64,000 bases of DNA, from the NCBI RefSeq assembly GCF_910592395.1, contig NC_088308.1:26117501-26181500 (forward strand), read 5' to 3'. Below are positions 22,301 to 33,937 of the stretch, piece by piece. Numbering within the stretch: the stretch's first letter is position 1; every line of letters starts with the position of its first letter. The notes beneath the pieces are model-generated. The model did no database searches and was not told where the DNA came from. It saw only the letters and a program-made list of their open reading frames with translations. The position numbers and the translations under genes are program-made. This DNA comes from Lineus longissimus (Eukaryota; Nemertea; Pilidiophora; Heteronemertea; Lineidae).

Positions 22301-23610
22301 GCTCCATTCCCTATTGATATGTTCTATTTCAAGTCACTGACCCAATGATACCTGTGAGAGCTTAGACTTAGATTGACTCTGCATACCTACCCTAATTGTT
22401 TGGTCCTCTTCTTTTGCCAAGTATATCAATGTATGAAGACCACCCAATTCAACAACCTCCTTGATAGATAAAGAATCACTCACAGCCGCTGATAAACATT
22501 TTGCCGAGTCCTGGAGAAATTCCTGCAGTGTAAAAATGAGATTATAATGTATTAACTCATCTTACCATCAGAAAGTGCTCAGTGAGGGCTTTTCAAGGTA
22601 AGGTCATGTCAGTAGTTTTCAGGAATTCTTGACTTTTAGACAATAAAGTACCATGTCCCACCGTTGACAGCAATCCTTCAAGAGTGTTGCTGTTTCTAAC
22701 ATGTTTCATTGACATTTTGGACACCACAGACTTCTGCTTATGCTTAATGAGGGCCATGTTTTCAATTGCTCCCTGAAATTGTCCTCATACTCATTGTCCT
22801 GCAGTTCACCTGGTAGTGTGAGTGACCACACTTTGTCCTGATTCAAGACAATCACTTGAAGTTTACCTTGAGAGGCGAGTATGATTTGGTGACCATTTCT
22901 GTGACGGGACGGCATATTTCACAAATTCTCTCCGGTTCCTCCAATCCTAGTTGTGGTAAAGGCACTTTTTCCTTGCAGCATTTGCTACACAGGATTTTAC
23001 CACACTGCCGACAGTGATGCTTGCGTCGCAGTTGGTTGAATTTGTTTCTACACATAGGGCACATGATGGCTTCATCATCTAGCATCCATCTGAAAGTTAG
23101 AAGAAGAGGAACATTCTCTATCAAGTTCAAGTTTTGAAGTGAAAGTTCTGACTTTACCATCTAACCCCGGTCCATACTGAAACGTTTCAGTAGGACTTGG
23201 ATGGTCTAGACTGAATGGAGTTGACCCGGTTCCAGTTGGGCTGTATGTCCACTCACTGATCTAACCATAGAGTACCGCAGAGATACCATTGTTTGCATTG
23301 CCAATTCCTGAACTTCTGAACACATACACTTATCAACAGATGCATCGTTTGGTAATCATGGTGATGCCAGTTTGCAAGTGATGAATGGAGCTGGATGGTC
23401 TGTCACTGGAGTGGATAGCCTCCCCTCATTCTATTAGACTAGAGTGGAGATGCCGATTATGATGCTGACCCTGAAGGCTGAAGTGAAAAGTTCTCTCAGG
23501 TTTTACCTCGATTTCTGAAAAGTGACCCGCCTGACACCAAAGACATCCTGACTCCCCTCAACCTTTGCAGGATATATGTCATGTCCTTCTAACTTGACCC
23601 GATCAACCAT
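19327..23610 (-). CDS. FYVE zinc finger plus armadillo-repeat protein
   Basis: Thirteen exons read on the minus strand: 23507-23610, 23178-23255, 22867-23089, 22662-22772, 22391-22522, 22104-22195, 21767-21864, 21424-21608, 21154-21228, 20847-20966, 20461-20592, 19766-19809, 19327-19438. Phases agree throughout and give 1,506 bp, 501 residues, starting MVDRVKLEGHDIYP. Residues about 62-125 form a FYVE domain: WMLDDEA, four CxxC pairs, RRKHHCRQCG, and ERICEIC. These bind zinc and PtdIns3P on endosomes. The rest is about 330 residues of armadillo-like helices (VVELGGLHTLIYLAKEED, LQVVLSLCEYE, VLNNAVCLIANLAIGEED), resembling Vac8-type scaffolds. I know no named vertebrate orthologue with this order. 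It is head-to-head with TEFM; its stop lies inside CENPU's last exon. The donors at 20461 (GTAGGT) and 22662 are the least certain. Confidence 0.85.
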
Positions 23611-23819
23611 CCTTAGACCACATTAATACACGAAAATTAATCAACAAAAGCATAGAAATCCGCCCACTTGTCACTTGGGAAAACCCCTTTTGCTTACTTT
23701 CAAATCGAGGCTCGAGATGGGAATTCCCGAGATAAAACCACTCGCCGGCAACGAAGCTCTGAGAGTACCGTGCATGCCAGGTCGATTACGAGAAGCTCAG
23801 TGTCGGGGAATAAGCGGGC
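23611..23819. promoter_or_regulatory. Bidirectional promoter between FYVE-armadillo gene and TEFM
   Basis: Only 209 bp separate the two start codons (23610 minus, 23820 plus), so both 5' UTRs and core promoters must lie here or overlap. The sequence is more GC-rich with several CpGs (CTCGCCGGCAACG, GTGTCGGGGAAT) than the flanking AT-rich introns. No TATA box is evident. This assumes the tentative TEFM exon 1. Confidence 0.55.
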
Positions 23820-25910
23820 ATGGCTTCCTCGGCGACTGCTCGTGCAATTTTTGCCCCTTTTCGCTTGTTTTCCAGGCCCTTTAGGCACATGGTTTCAAGT
23901 ATATGTGTTCCTGGTATGCCTGATAAACATGTTCAACTAAAGGTACATTTCAACTGATTGCTGACTGTTAAGTTACATATTAATAAGAAATTATGTTTAT
24001 CTTTCACGTCTTTTGTACAGGTTGTCCCATAAAAAATCTTCACTCTTGTCTCTACCACAGATATTGTGCCAGAGATCATTCTGCAACATGCCTGATGACA
24101 GCTCTGATGAATTTGAGTACACTTCCAACCCCAGTTTTACTCCAGAACAAAGCGACAAGATCCTTGAATGTTTCAACATCTGGCCAGCTGACAGCTTGAG
24201 CAATCTCAAATATTTCAGTCAACTCAAAGCCGACACTTTGGTTGAGTAAGTATAAATAAGGTATAGCTTGTCACTGTCTCATGTAAGATGAGTTGGCTTA
24301 CCCCTTCTTTTTTACCTGGAGAGATGTGTTCACAACCAAACTTATTACTTCCATGTCTCAATGCTTGTCCTTCAGCTTGTATAAATCTTGACTCCTACTC
24401 TTGGAGAATTTGAGAACTGGAATAAACAGAGGATTTTCTTTCAGATATAGAGAACAATTTGGTCTGTTTGAGAAGATTTCTGATGTACAGTCTGTCCCTG
24501 GATTTGGTGTCCTTGGTTTGAAGAAGCTATGCAAAGCTATCCTTGCTAATGAAATGAAGGTGAAAAAAATAACCAGAAAGTCGGGACCAAAGTCTACAGT
24601 TAACTCCATTTGCCATCCTAGAATTCCTGCCAGTAAATGTCTGGTGAGTACCTATCTCTAGAAGGATGAATTTGTGTCGTACCCTCATTCTTCAGAAAGG
24701 AAGACGGTCTTCCAGTTCCCCGAAGACCAGGATGTCCAAATGAGTTGGCATTTTGGAGGAGATTGTCTTCACCATTTGAAGAGATGTCTGAAAAAACTGT
24801 ACTTTGGTCATATTTATGTTGAGACTAAATGTGGGTTGACAAATCTGTTAACATGAGGATTTTCTCCATGAGGGGATTGTTTTGATAAGTGGCCATGGTC
24901 GCTGATGATTTCTTTGTCTTGTAGGGCATTTCTAATGTGATGGCGCTGGACCTCCAGCAAGACCAGATATCCTGGGTGCATATGGACAAGCACATGTGTG
25001 TACTGGACTGGCATCAGACGGTCATATTTGATCATCCCCCTACTCGGTATGATCATGCTCTCTGGCATCAAAAGGTTGGTACTGTAAATGACACTGTGTG
25101 CTCAATCTTTTAGTGAGTTTGACTACTTCAGTGAGCGTTTTTTCTGGAGACCAATCTTGGAGTAGTACTTCATAGTGGCCACAGACTGGCAGAGGCCACC
25201 AGAGACTTGAGAGAGTCTCATTGAAACATTTATATCACCCCAATTGGCCAGTGACAGTGACTTATTCCAACCCAAAAAAGCTTTTGGTGTCCTTATGATA
25301 AGTTACAGCTGTTTGCTTACATCTTCAATTCAGTCCACGGAAGTTTGAGTATCTGCAACTCTATATATCGATCCAAAATTGTAGTCTCAGAGATTATTGC
25401 TTGCACAACTCTATCATTGTTTGATTTGTTTTTCAGATCAGCAGTGCTGTGAGCAGGCTGCCTGAAGCTGATATCTACCTTTTGGAGAACAGAATCTACA
25501 GATATCCAAGTTTACGTGTTGTCCCCTTCATAACGGCATTGAGGATTATCGAATCTATTGTCATTACGTTATTAAATAAGGATTACCAAGAGACTGAGAA
25601 TCACAACGTACACATGATGAAACCACATTCAATAGCAGGTCACTTCAACTTGAACATTGGCGGTGAAAGAGTCAGTGGCCAGCATATTGTCAGAGACATT
25701 ATCAATAGATCATCTACTTTAGCTGGTCAAGTGACCGTCAATAATGAACATGCGGATTATTTTCTTGGACTCGAACATCAAAATCAGGAAAGTTTATCCC
25801 GTGCTTTGCTGCTTAGTATTTTGTTCTATCAAAAAGTTGTTGCTTCCACGAAGGCTGAACAATTAGCTGAAGACAGTATGCAAGATAAAGATGAGACCAC
25901 AGTGTCATGA
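23820..25910 (+). CDS. TEFM: Transcription elongation factor, mitochondrial
   Basis: Exons: 23820-23884 (tentative), 24021-24245, 24445-24643, 24925-25074, 25437-25910; together 1,113 bp, about 370 residues, close to the human length. Exon 2 begins in mid-codon after a good acceptor, so an upstream coding exon is required. Exon 1, MASSATARAIFAPFRLFS..., is Arg-rich without acids, as a mitochondrial presequence should be, but its intron needs a GC donor (AG|GCACAT). Residues about 50-165 form the helix-hairpin-helix part (FGLFEKISDVQSVPGFG, LGLKKLCKAIL). The C-terminal half matches the RNase H-like fold of TEFM (NVMALDLQQDQISWVHMD, VSRLPEADIYLLEN, FITALRIIESIVITLL). TEFM binds POLRMT and makes it processive in the matrix. 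Recognition is from motif order and gene structure. Confidence 0.82.
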
Positions 25911-27040
25911 TAACTAAAATGTACAGGTTGTGCTTTTGGTTGTTCCATCCTAAATTCCTCTGACTCTGCAGAGGATAATCTGAACTTTCCTGTTTTGCAA
26001 CGCTGAAGAAATTCAATCTACCAGTGGTTTCACGGAGGTAAATAAATGATCTAATGATAATGATACAATGACTTTCCTTCTTGGTGTTCTGATCGTCTCC
26101 GAGATTGTGGCGATGAAAAAAACATGACAATTGTTTGGCGAATCCCAGCATTCAGGTTGTGACTTTGTCTTCAAAAGACCAATTTGGGATGAATAGTGAT
26201 TATGACTACGCAGCACAAGGCCTGTGGATCAAGATGATTTCTCATAACTTTCCATTAAAAACTCTGCTTTTTAATCGATTCTTCGGGGAGGTGGCGCTTT
26301 GAGCGTGGTGCTACCACGGAAAGGCGCCCTATAAGTGTAACATTCATTCATTCATTCATTCATTCATTACAATAACGATCACTGTGCTCAACTAAGCCTG
26401 TTTCTGGAGGAACAGGAAGTAGTTGGGTAGATTTTCACAGCCTACCAAGACGTACTGCTGTGGAATATTTGAAGGAGGGATTAGGACCCTTTAAACCACT
26501 ACTGTGTCAACACACCACTTGATATTCCTGTTACCAATATTGATCTTGAGCAACAGGGCAACTGATAAGATTGTCCACATGGACTGGTCTTTGAGACTGG
26601 CTGTCAGACTAATCTTCCATGAGGATGATCTGTCTACCTTGAGGATAATCATATTGTCCTTTGACAGGACAATTCCAAGAAAACAGCTTCGGGACATTCA
26701 TTTGCTGCAATGCCCTCGAACAGGAATAGACTTGGGATGGTTTGTTGAGACAGGACTAGTCCAAAATCTTGAGGACAGATGTTCCTTCGTGTAGTTTTCC
26801 TTGAACAGTCCAATCAAGGGGACAAAGCTTTCTTGAATAGCAGTTCTAGGTTGATGATTAGTGTCCTTTGGAATAATTAAGTCACAGTTCTAGTCCGGCC
26901 AGTCTTGGAATACAATAGTGCATCATTTTAGCTTGGGTTCAGTCTCATCTCCAAGACAAGGAAAAGAAATGCTTGAGGCTGCTGGCTGTACAATCATCAT
27001 ATCACATTGGTTCAAGTTGTGAATCAAAGAGAAATCAGAC
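25911..27040. other. TEFM 3' UTR and intergenic spacer
   Basis: No coding exon is recognised between the TEFM stop and the inferred ADPGK poly(A) site. It contains a SINE-like tail with a CATT microsatellite near 26283-26369. Frames of up to 96 codons here have no family resemblance. Confidence 0.5.
26283..26369 (+). repeat. SINE-like 3' tail followed by (CATT)n microsatellite
   Basis: A GGTGGCGCTTTGAGCG ... GGAAAGGCGCCCTATAAGTG segment is followed by about seven CATT units (26341-26368). An AAGGCGC..TATAA-like end next to a short tandem repeat resembles the 3' end of invertebrate tRNA-derived SINEs. No tRNA-like head with A and B boxes was found, so this is at most a 5'-truncated copy. Confidence 0.4.
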
Positions 27041-27056
27041 ATATTTCAAAAAGTCA

Positions 27057-27062
27057 TTTATT
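27057..27062 (-). terminator. Poly(A) signal of ADPGK
   Basis: TTTATT on the plus strand reads AATAAA on the minus strand, about 1.04 kb past the ADPGK stop codon. The 27063-28099 stretch has no gene of its own and is best read as ADPGK 3' UTR. Confidence 0.45.
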
Positions 27063-28099
27063 CCAGAATAAAGCAATGAGACAGATTTCTTAGGCAACCT
27101 GACATTTACTGACTTGGTAGTACAATCTACCCTGCATGTATGTAAATTTTGCATCATTTCAAAACCTAAACAACAGAAGTGCACTTTCTGAAATCAGCTG
27201 TTTCAAAGCACATTGAGCTAGAAAACATTGAAATATGGACATCACCATCCCTTTTAAGTGAGAGGAACTCTATTTTCTCTTTGCCCTGAACATTTCAAAA
27301 TATCAATAGAAACAATGACATGATTTAAATATAGGTTGACAGAATGGTTAAAAAGTTCTCTCAGTGAAAATAAGTATCTGATACTTATTTCATAAACAAT
27401 AGCACCACATTTTCTTCCCTCTCTTCTTCTAGAAAACACAGCCCATTTATTAATCTCATGAACAATGCATTTTAAATGTAAGCAGTCTTCCTGAAATAAA
27501 CACACATTACAGTTTAACATCTGTTTCAATGTGGCCAAATCAGTACAACCTCAAAAATAGATACAACAGTACATGTAACTCAACAAAATAAGCATTACAT
27601 GTTGACACAAGATAAGAGCTAAACAAGCTAACGTTTAGAGAACTTAACAAACTGAATAAAATGATTCATGAGAACTAAAATGCTGATGTCATTCCTAAAA
27701 TTCAACAAACTCAATCGTATCCAATACTATTAATTATCAATGGGTGTATAAGAAAAGGAAGGAGGTCTGGATGCGTACGTGTCTCAAAGCATGTAAATAT
27801 TACATTCATTTGTAACACTGAGGAAATGTTTTTCATACGAACTTTCAAAGAGCTGAAATCTGGCAAATGAATAATAATAATGTAAATCTAATACCAATGA
27901 TAGTGTAATACGTGCCCGTTTCATTTCCTGCACCAGAAAATTAAGCAAATTTAACCTATAAGTTCAATTATCAACTTAAGTAAAGCCATTGCAGACCAAA
28001 ACAGCAACAATTTGAGAAGCATACACGACAATCTTGTCAAGAGACAGACGTCACACATGATTGTTTTCAAATACAATATACCCTCTTACATCGCAACCA

Positions 28100-30608
28100 T
28101 TAAGAATAATACAAGGGATTGAATTCAGAGTAAAATAACCCTGTAGCAGATATAGCATCCCCTAAACCAACAGTTTTTAAAGGTTTTTTACACACTAGTA
28201 CTGGACTGAATACAAAATGCTTGTCACCTTTAGACCAGGACATTATCGGCTGTGAAGAATTCAGCTGGCGAACTGTATCTTGTTCATGAAGAGAAAAATT
28301 TCTAGGTAATTTTAGATTCAATTTATCAGCTGTGAGTGATTTAAGATCACAAGCTCTCAAACTGGCCATTCTTGTGCCTGCACCAACCGCCGATTCTATA
28401 TTTCGCCAAGAATCTCCTATCACACCAGCTACATGGAATTGAAGGGAATGGAGATGTACTCTGGTTAACCTCGATGACTTTCTACTCTTTGAATGTCCAA
28501 ATTGTTCCAAAAGGAAGTGTACAGAATCTCCTACTTTGTCAATACGTGGTCTCTCATTTTCGTCCAAGATGTTCCTAACTGGACTTCCTGTTACCTCCAA
28601 TACAAAGGTTATTTCTTGTTCATTGAGTCCCAGCGACGTCACATGACGTAGAAGCTGAAATTGAGGCATGAAATGTTAGGCAAGTCAAATTGAAACTAGG
28701 TTGCTTGATGCCTATTTCTCCCAGAATGAAACTAAACATGGTAAAACAGTGCCCAAAAAAAGGTTTCACACTTACATGTATGATTTGCTCACACAGGCAA
28801 ATTATCAATGGGAACATCAAAGACACCATATAATTGTGTTTTGTGTCTGCTGCAAGTATTGAAACCCAACAATTAACAATTTAATAGTAAGGCTGATAAT
28901 GAAGACGTACCGTTTCAGCCAAGTACTTGATAAACTTTCCATTAGCCATGCTAGCTAGTTCTAGGTGGACAGGAAGGTCCCTTGGTAAGCCCTGCAGATT
29001 CTTAGCTAAATAATCCACCCTGCTCTTCCAAACTTCTTCTTTCTGTCCTTCCATCATATGAAGACCTTTAATGCGATTAGAAAACTCAAAGGTTAACAGT
29101 AGAATGATAAGATTGGCTTATGAACTTCAACTACTTTTGAACACCATTTGCCAATGCATGGGTAAAGCATTTAAATATGAATTGCTTCGACATTTCAACT
29201 TTTTAAGAACATTTTAGAAACTAGTGAGAAGGAAGCAACTCGATGCATTGATACTGCAAACCAACTTACCAGAAAGTACAACTAGATCTGGGTTGTCTTC
29301 TTGAATACTTTTAAAAAAGGTATCCAGCATTGTCATCTTCCCATTTGCCTCGTCATACGAAGTGATGAAGCGATTTGCCACAGTTGCTGTATCATTGCCC
29401 CATTTCTCGCCAATTTGATACTCCATGATCAGGTGGACCTCATCGCTCTCCGTCAGACTCACTTTTGGAACGGTTATGGAGGGATTCAGCAACTTGTGTA
29501 AACGTTGGCCTACTGGGCCAATCAGTTGCACTTTGGTTAATGGGAAACTGGAGGCGACCGTCTCTGCCATTAAAGCAGCATTGCCACCTATGTACCACTG
29601 AAATAATATGGTACAACACAAAATTAATATACGGGAGTTCTCAAAGAGAGCCTATTATTACTTTTATTTGTAGGGCCTATCATTCAAGGCAAGTTGTTGC
29701 TATCCTGATGCCAAGACATGAGTTTACCAAAGATTCTTGATAAAGGAATGCTTTGCTTTCTGACCTCATCGCTGAAAGTACTTTTAGCATTGTAGTCCAA
29801 CACCAGGATTAGGATAAAGGCCTTTTAGAAATGGGCAACAATTAAACTTGGGCATTGGAATGGATAGTGATGTTCACCTGGTGATCATCCAACTTGCCAG
29901 CCTTTTCCACAATATGCTGGTAAACTTTGCCATCCACGAAAGGCCTTTCTACTGCAGCACCTTTCCGGAAATAGTTGGCAAATGTTTCTTGGATATCTTG
30001 GATTGAAGTTAAGGTTTCATGATCATTGTAGACACCATTGCTCTTGGCTTCAAGTGCCTCAAGAAGTTCTCGCCCATTCACTATGAGATCAACATTGGAG
30101 TTGAGGCTGAAAAAAGATAAAATATTTTAGTATAGTGGGCACTTGATGAACTGAATGAATGAATGATGCTGTATCCAACATCGACAGCACCAGAACTTTG
30201 ATTTAGACGTGCATTTTTTAGAAATAGAATAGAAGTTTTTCAAAACGATGCCGTTGGGGGGAGGGGCGAGGCTGACCGGCACTCTGTTCTGATCAGTGCA
30301 TGAAGACAGGGCGGCATGCCCTTCCAAAATCCTTCAAGCTAAACCAGCCTTTGGGTATTTCTCGTTCATTGTAGAAGATAAAAACATGATGCACGAAACA
30401 GTAGATGCATAAGAATTTACTGAATAAAATGTTGTTGTAGCTACCCAATGACAATCTTGCTGAAGGTTTTGACCGGTTTTTTCAGCTGATCTTCCCAGGC
30501 CTGGATGATGGCAGTTTCCACCGATCCTGCAGACTGTTGAAAACAGATGTTGTAAATATAGGCAAGAGCAATGACTGCTACACCAATAAAAAGAGTTTTC
30601 GAAATCAT
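28100..30608 (-). CDS. ADPGK: ADP-dependent glucokinase
   Basis: Five exons on the minus strand: 30445-30608, 29878-30106, 29270-29597, 28911-29065, 28100-28654; 1,431 bp, 476 residues, with all phases consistent. The N terminus (TLFIGVAVIALAYIYNICF) is a hydrophobic signal or anchor, as expected for an ER-associated enzyme. The ribokinase-like body includes VDLIVNGRELLEAL, YIGGNAALMAETVA (sugar/nucleotide region), LVVLSGLHMM, and the closing catalytic motif VGLGDAISATG with the GxGD aspartate. The enzyme phosphorylates glucose using ADP, giving glucose-6-phosphate and AMP. It is head-to-head with MTX1. I saw no frame breaks or missing key residues. Confidence 0.93.
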
Positions 30609-30893
30609 AACTAATTTGATAGCTTCAAATTCACGACTTTTTCATTGGTATTTAGTTTGACTTGGTGGCATCATACAACTTTAAAATTTCCGACATTGCG
30701 GTATTTCAGTCGAGCGCACATAATTATTTCCGACGTGTACATTGATGCAAGAAATTTTAAGTGAATTGCGTGAGACTCTGTCAGCACTGATGTTGGATGC
30801 TCCAAAACTTCCACCGGAAGTAGATGGCGGAAAACGTTTTCCACATCTTGTCCTCCTAAATTTACTCTAAAGTCAACATAACCATTCGCCATC
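30609..30893. promoter_or_regulatory. Bidirectional promoter between ADPGK and MTX1
   Basis: 285 bp separate the start codons. It contains an ETS-type site CCGGAAGT (30814-30821) immediately followed by AGATGGCGG (30822-30830), a YY1-like core. The ETS plus YY1 pair is typical of TATA-less housekeeping and nuclear-encoded mitochondrial gene promoters. No TATA box is seen. Confidence 0.6.
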
Positions 30894-33800
30894 ATGGAGT
30901 TAGAAGTATGGAAAGGGGACTGGGGTTTACCCTCCGTCGAACCAAACTGTTTAGCAGTGATGGTAAGCCCCATTTATTATGTAAAATGAGTAACCTGTCA
31001 AGTTCCCAGCAGTGTCGTGTGTGTGTGTATCCGATCCATACAACAATGCACTGTTATGTATGTACCACATACATTACACATGACATGTATGAAGCCGGTG
31101 TAACAGTAACCAGTGTCCCCCTGGAGGAGTGTTATTTCCTTCCTATGGATAGACTTTACCGCCGGATTTCTATTACCAGGTTTTCAAGATAGCCTATACA
31201 TAATGACATACTAGGCCTACGACCGCGGGGCCGGGTCACTTAGTTAAAGGAGGTAAAGAAAACAGTAGCTGAGTAGCTCATGACATCAGTTCATCCTGAA
31301 GTGCCTTAATCGGCTACTGGTAGTGGCCTGGAGGCTGGATCAGATGAACTGTTCTACACTGGCAGTAGACTGCAGAGCAAACATTGTCTTGGTGTTATTA
31401 CAGCGTCAGTCGTCATCGTCATTACCAGTACACACACATCAACACAAAATGTCTCTTCATAAAAAGGCACACTAATGTGTTTTCTCTTTCCAGGCCTACT
31501 GTAAATTTGGCAGTGTTCCAGTGGATGTCAAGGCAACCAACAATCCTTGGAAATCTCCTACTGGTTAGTTTCTATGATAACTGCATCTCAAGTTTTTCCC
31601 AGAGATTGAAAATGTACAAATACAGTATGTTGATGACAAACTTTCCACTCCCTTTGCATTGACATTTTCATCATTGTTACATTTTTTGTTAGGTCAACCT
31701 TTAGATGTAGTGTCACTGATCTGCATAAGATCAAGATGTTTTTCTTGGTTTTCATTTCAAGGCTATGCCAAATTTAAAAGGTAGTCTACATCAGTTTTTA
31801 AGCAGAGGAGTTTACACTTACTACTAACTACTACTAGTAGTTTGTACTTCGTCTCGGCAAAATCGGAATGTATTTTTGTTTCATCCTTGCAGGCAATCTC
31901 CCAGTCCTTCGACATGATGATCATTCAAAGGCCAGAGTCTCTAGTATCTTGAGTTATCTCAGGGAACAGGTAAGAAGTGCTCAAATGAAGCTAAAGCCTA
32001 GTCTTCTTCAGAAGTAAATGACACATTCTTTTGGGCCGATGGGCAATAACTACTGGGCCGATTTTCCCCAGGCAAGTTCTATAGTGCGTATAGATCTTTT
32101 GTCATCTGTTATTATTTGTCATTCTCTTTCAGTCACTTGTCTATACTTACATCATTTCAGAAATGGGGCACAGATTTTGACTTGTCAGTAAAGCAGAGTG
32201 GTGATATGCTTGCCTATCTTACAATGATTGAGGAAAAGTTAGTACCAGCTGTGGTAAGTCACTCACGCACTACAGACAACAGTGTTGAATTGAGTGGATT
32301 GAACGAGGTTGATTTCCATGACTCATATCACTATCAGAAGATGCCTTTTAACTTCCAGGTGCCTTGTGGACAAGGGAGCATTTTCATGAAATGCAAGTTT
32401 TAACAATTAAAATGCTTCAAAATCAACTGAAGGGGGAACTGTTGATGGGTGGACACTTGCAAATTTCTGAACACACAAACTCTAGTTCTGATCCTGTTCC
32501 AAGTGTCGTGTTTCTATTGCAGCTTCACTTGTGGTGGGCCGATAACAAGACCTACATTGACCTCACCAGACCATGGTTTGCCAAGGCGGTGCCCTTCCCC
32601 CTCAACTTCTACTACCCCGGCAAGAAACAGAGTGAATATCTACAGAGAGTCTACCATTCCTCAAACCAAAATCTCTCCGAGGAGGAAATCGAGGCAAAGG
32701 TATTTGTCAAGTCACCTTTCAGAATCATGATTTCAGAGCTGCTCTGGGCAAGGTTTCAGTTTACGGTACTCACAATAAAATCTGAAATGAGGTAATGTTT
32801 CACTGTTTCAGACCTGATTAACCATGATATTCGGATGGATAATCCAAAGGATTTTCCTCTGTATTTCAGATTTACAAAGATGGGAAAGAATGCATTAATG
32901 TGCTCTCAACAAAACTTGGGAAGAGTGAATTCTTCTTTGGGAATATGTAAGTCTACTTGTAGAGAGATAATTTAGGGATAGACAATCTTTGTGTTAATGA
33001 GTTAATCTCTAAGAACGGTGTTGCAACACATTAATCTCTTGCATTTGCAAGGTATATAAGGGACACACACAATGCTAGATGACGCTCCTACACAATGGCT
33101 TTGGGCTCCATCCAAAAGTGTAATTAAGACCAGTGTGTCAAAGGGATGAATTTCTATCGAATTCAATAGATGTTCATTTCTGTTGCAGGCCGAGCTCATT
33201 AGATGCAGTAGTGTTTGGTTACATTGCTCCCCTCTTGAAGGCGCCACTGCCCAATAATGCTTTGGTGAACCATCTGAAGGCATGTGACAACCTCGCCTCC
33301 CTCTGTTCAACGATCTTACTCAGATACTTCCCTACTGAAGTCCAAGGTAAGACCAATAGGTGGAAGCACATACTTACTAATGTGCAACCTCTGGTAATCA
33401 GAGGTTTAGTAAACCGTTTACTTTAAAACATTTGAGATGACTGCAAACCTTAACAATTTCACCACCTTGTCTTGGGAGGAAACATGTCCATTGTGAATCT
33501 TATAAATCTGCAGTGACTATCAAGTGACTTGCTCAAGGTTACAAGAACAGAGCTATTGCTAGAGAAAAAGCTCACTAATATCAGACCATAAACCAACATG
33601 CTACAATCGTCTTTTGATTTATTTGCACTGGTGTGTTTCTTGTTCAGAATCTGATCAGAAGAAAAGGGACGCAGAAGAAAAGACACATGAAGAAGCTGTA
33701 GAATACCCAAACAAAAAGCGTAATATGCTCGTCTCTGGCATGGTGGCCATGTCCGCCATGGTCGGTTATGCATTTATGAGTGGGTTGGTACAGGTTGAGA

Positions 33801-33937
33801 TTGCTGACGCAGATGATGCAAACGAGACAAAGGACATGCACCGTGAGCCGCAGAAGATTAATTTAACGAGTACTGAATCGACGGGAATGTTTGAGGATAA
33901 TCAACGAGCCCAGGATGAGAATGGAAACACGGCTTAA
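30894..33937 (+). CDS. MTX1: Metaxin-1 (mitochondrial outer-membrane import/SAM-associated protein)
   Basis: Eight exons: 30894-30962, 31494-31563, 31893-31969, 32161-32253, 32523-32699, 32870-32946, 33189-33346, 33648-33937; 1,011 bp, 336 residues, phases consistent. It starts [19 protein letters not shown], the metaxin N-terminal thioredoxin-like domain, continuing with [20 protein letters not shown]-like helical domain follows ([51 protein letters not shown]). The C terminus has the tail anchor ([20 protein letters not shown]) and then about 50 acidic residues. Metaxin-1 works with metaxin-2 and the SAM complex in beta-barrel assembly and in mitochondrial transport adaptors. Confidence 0.94.

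Noticed and set aside
23182-23200. A micro-exon reading YGPGLDG before the FYVE exon
   Set aside because: Its phase would create a stop at the junction with the FYVE exon; the exon ending at 23178 fits instead.
26341-26369. CATT repeats as a CRISPR-like array
   Set aside because: A simple microsatellite without spacers in a eukaryotic genome.
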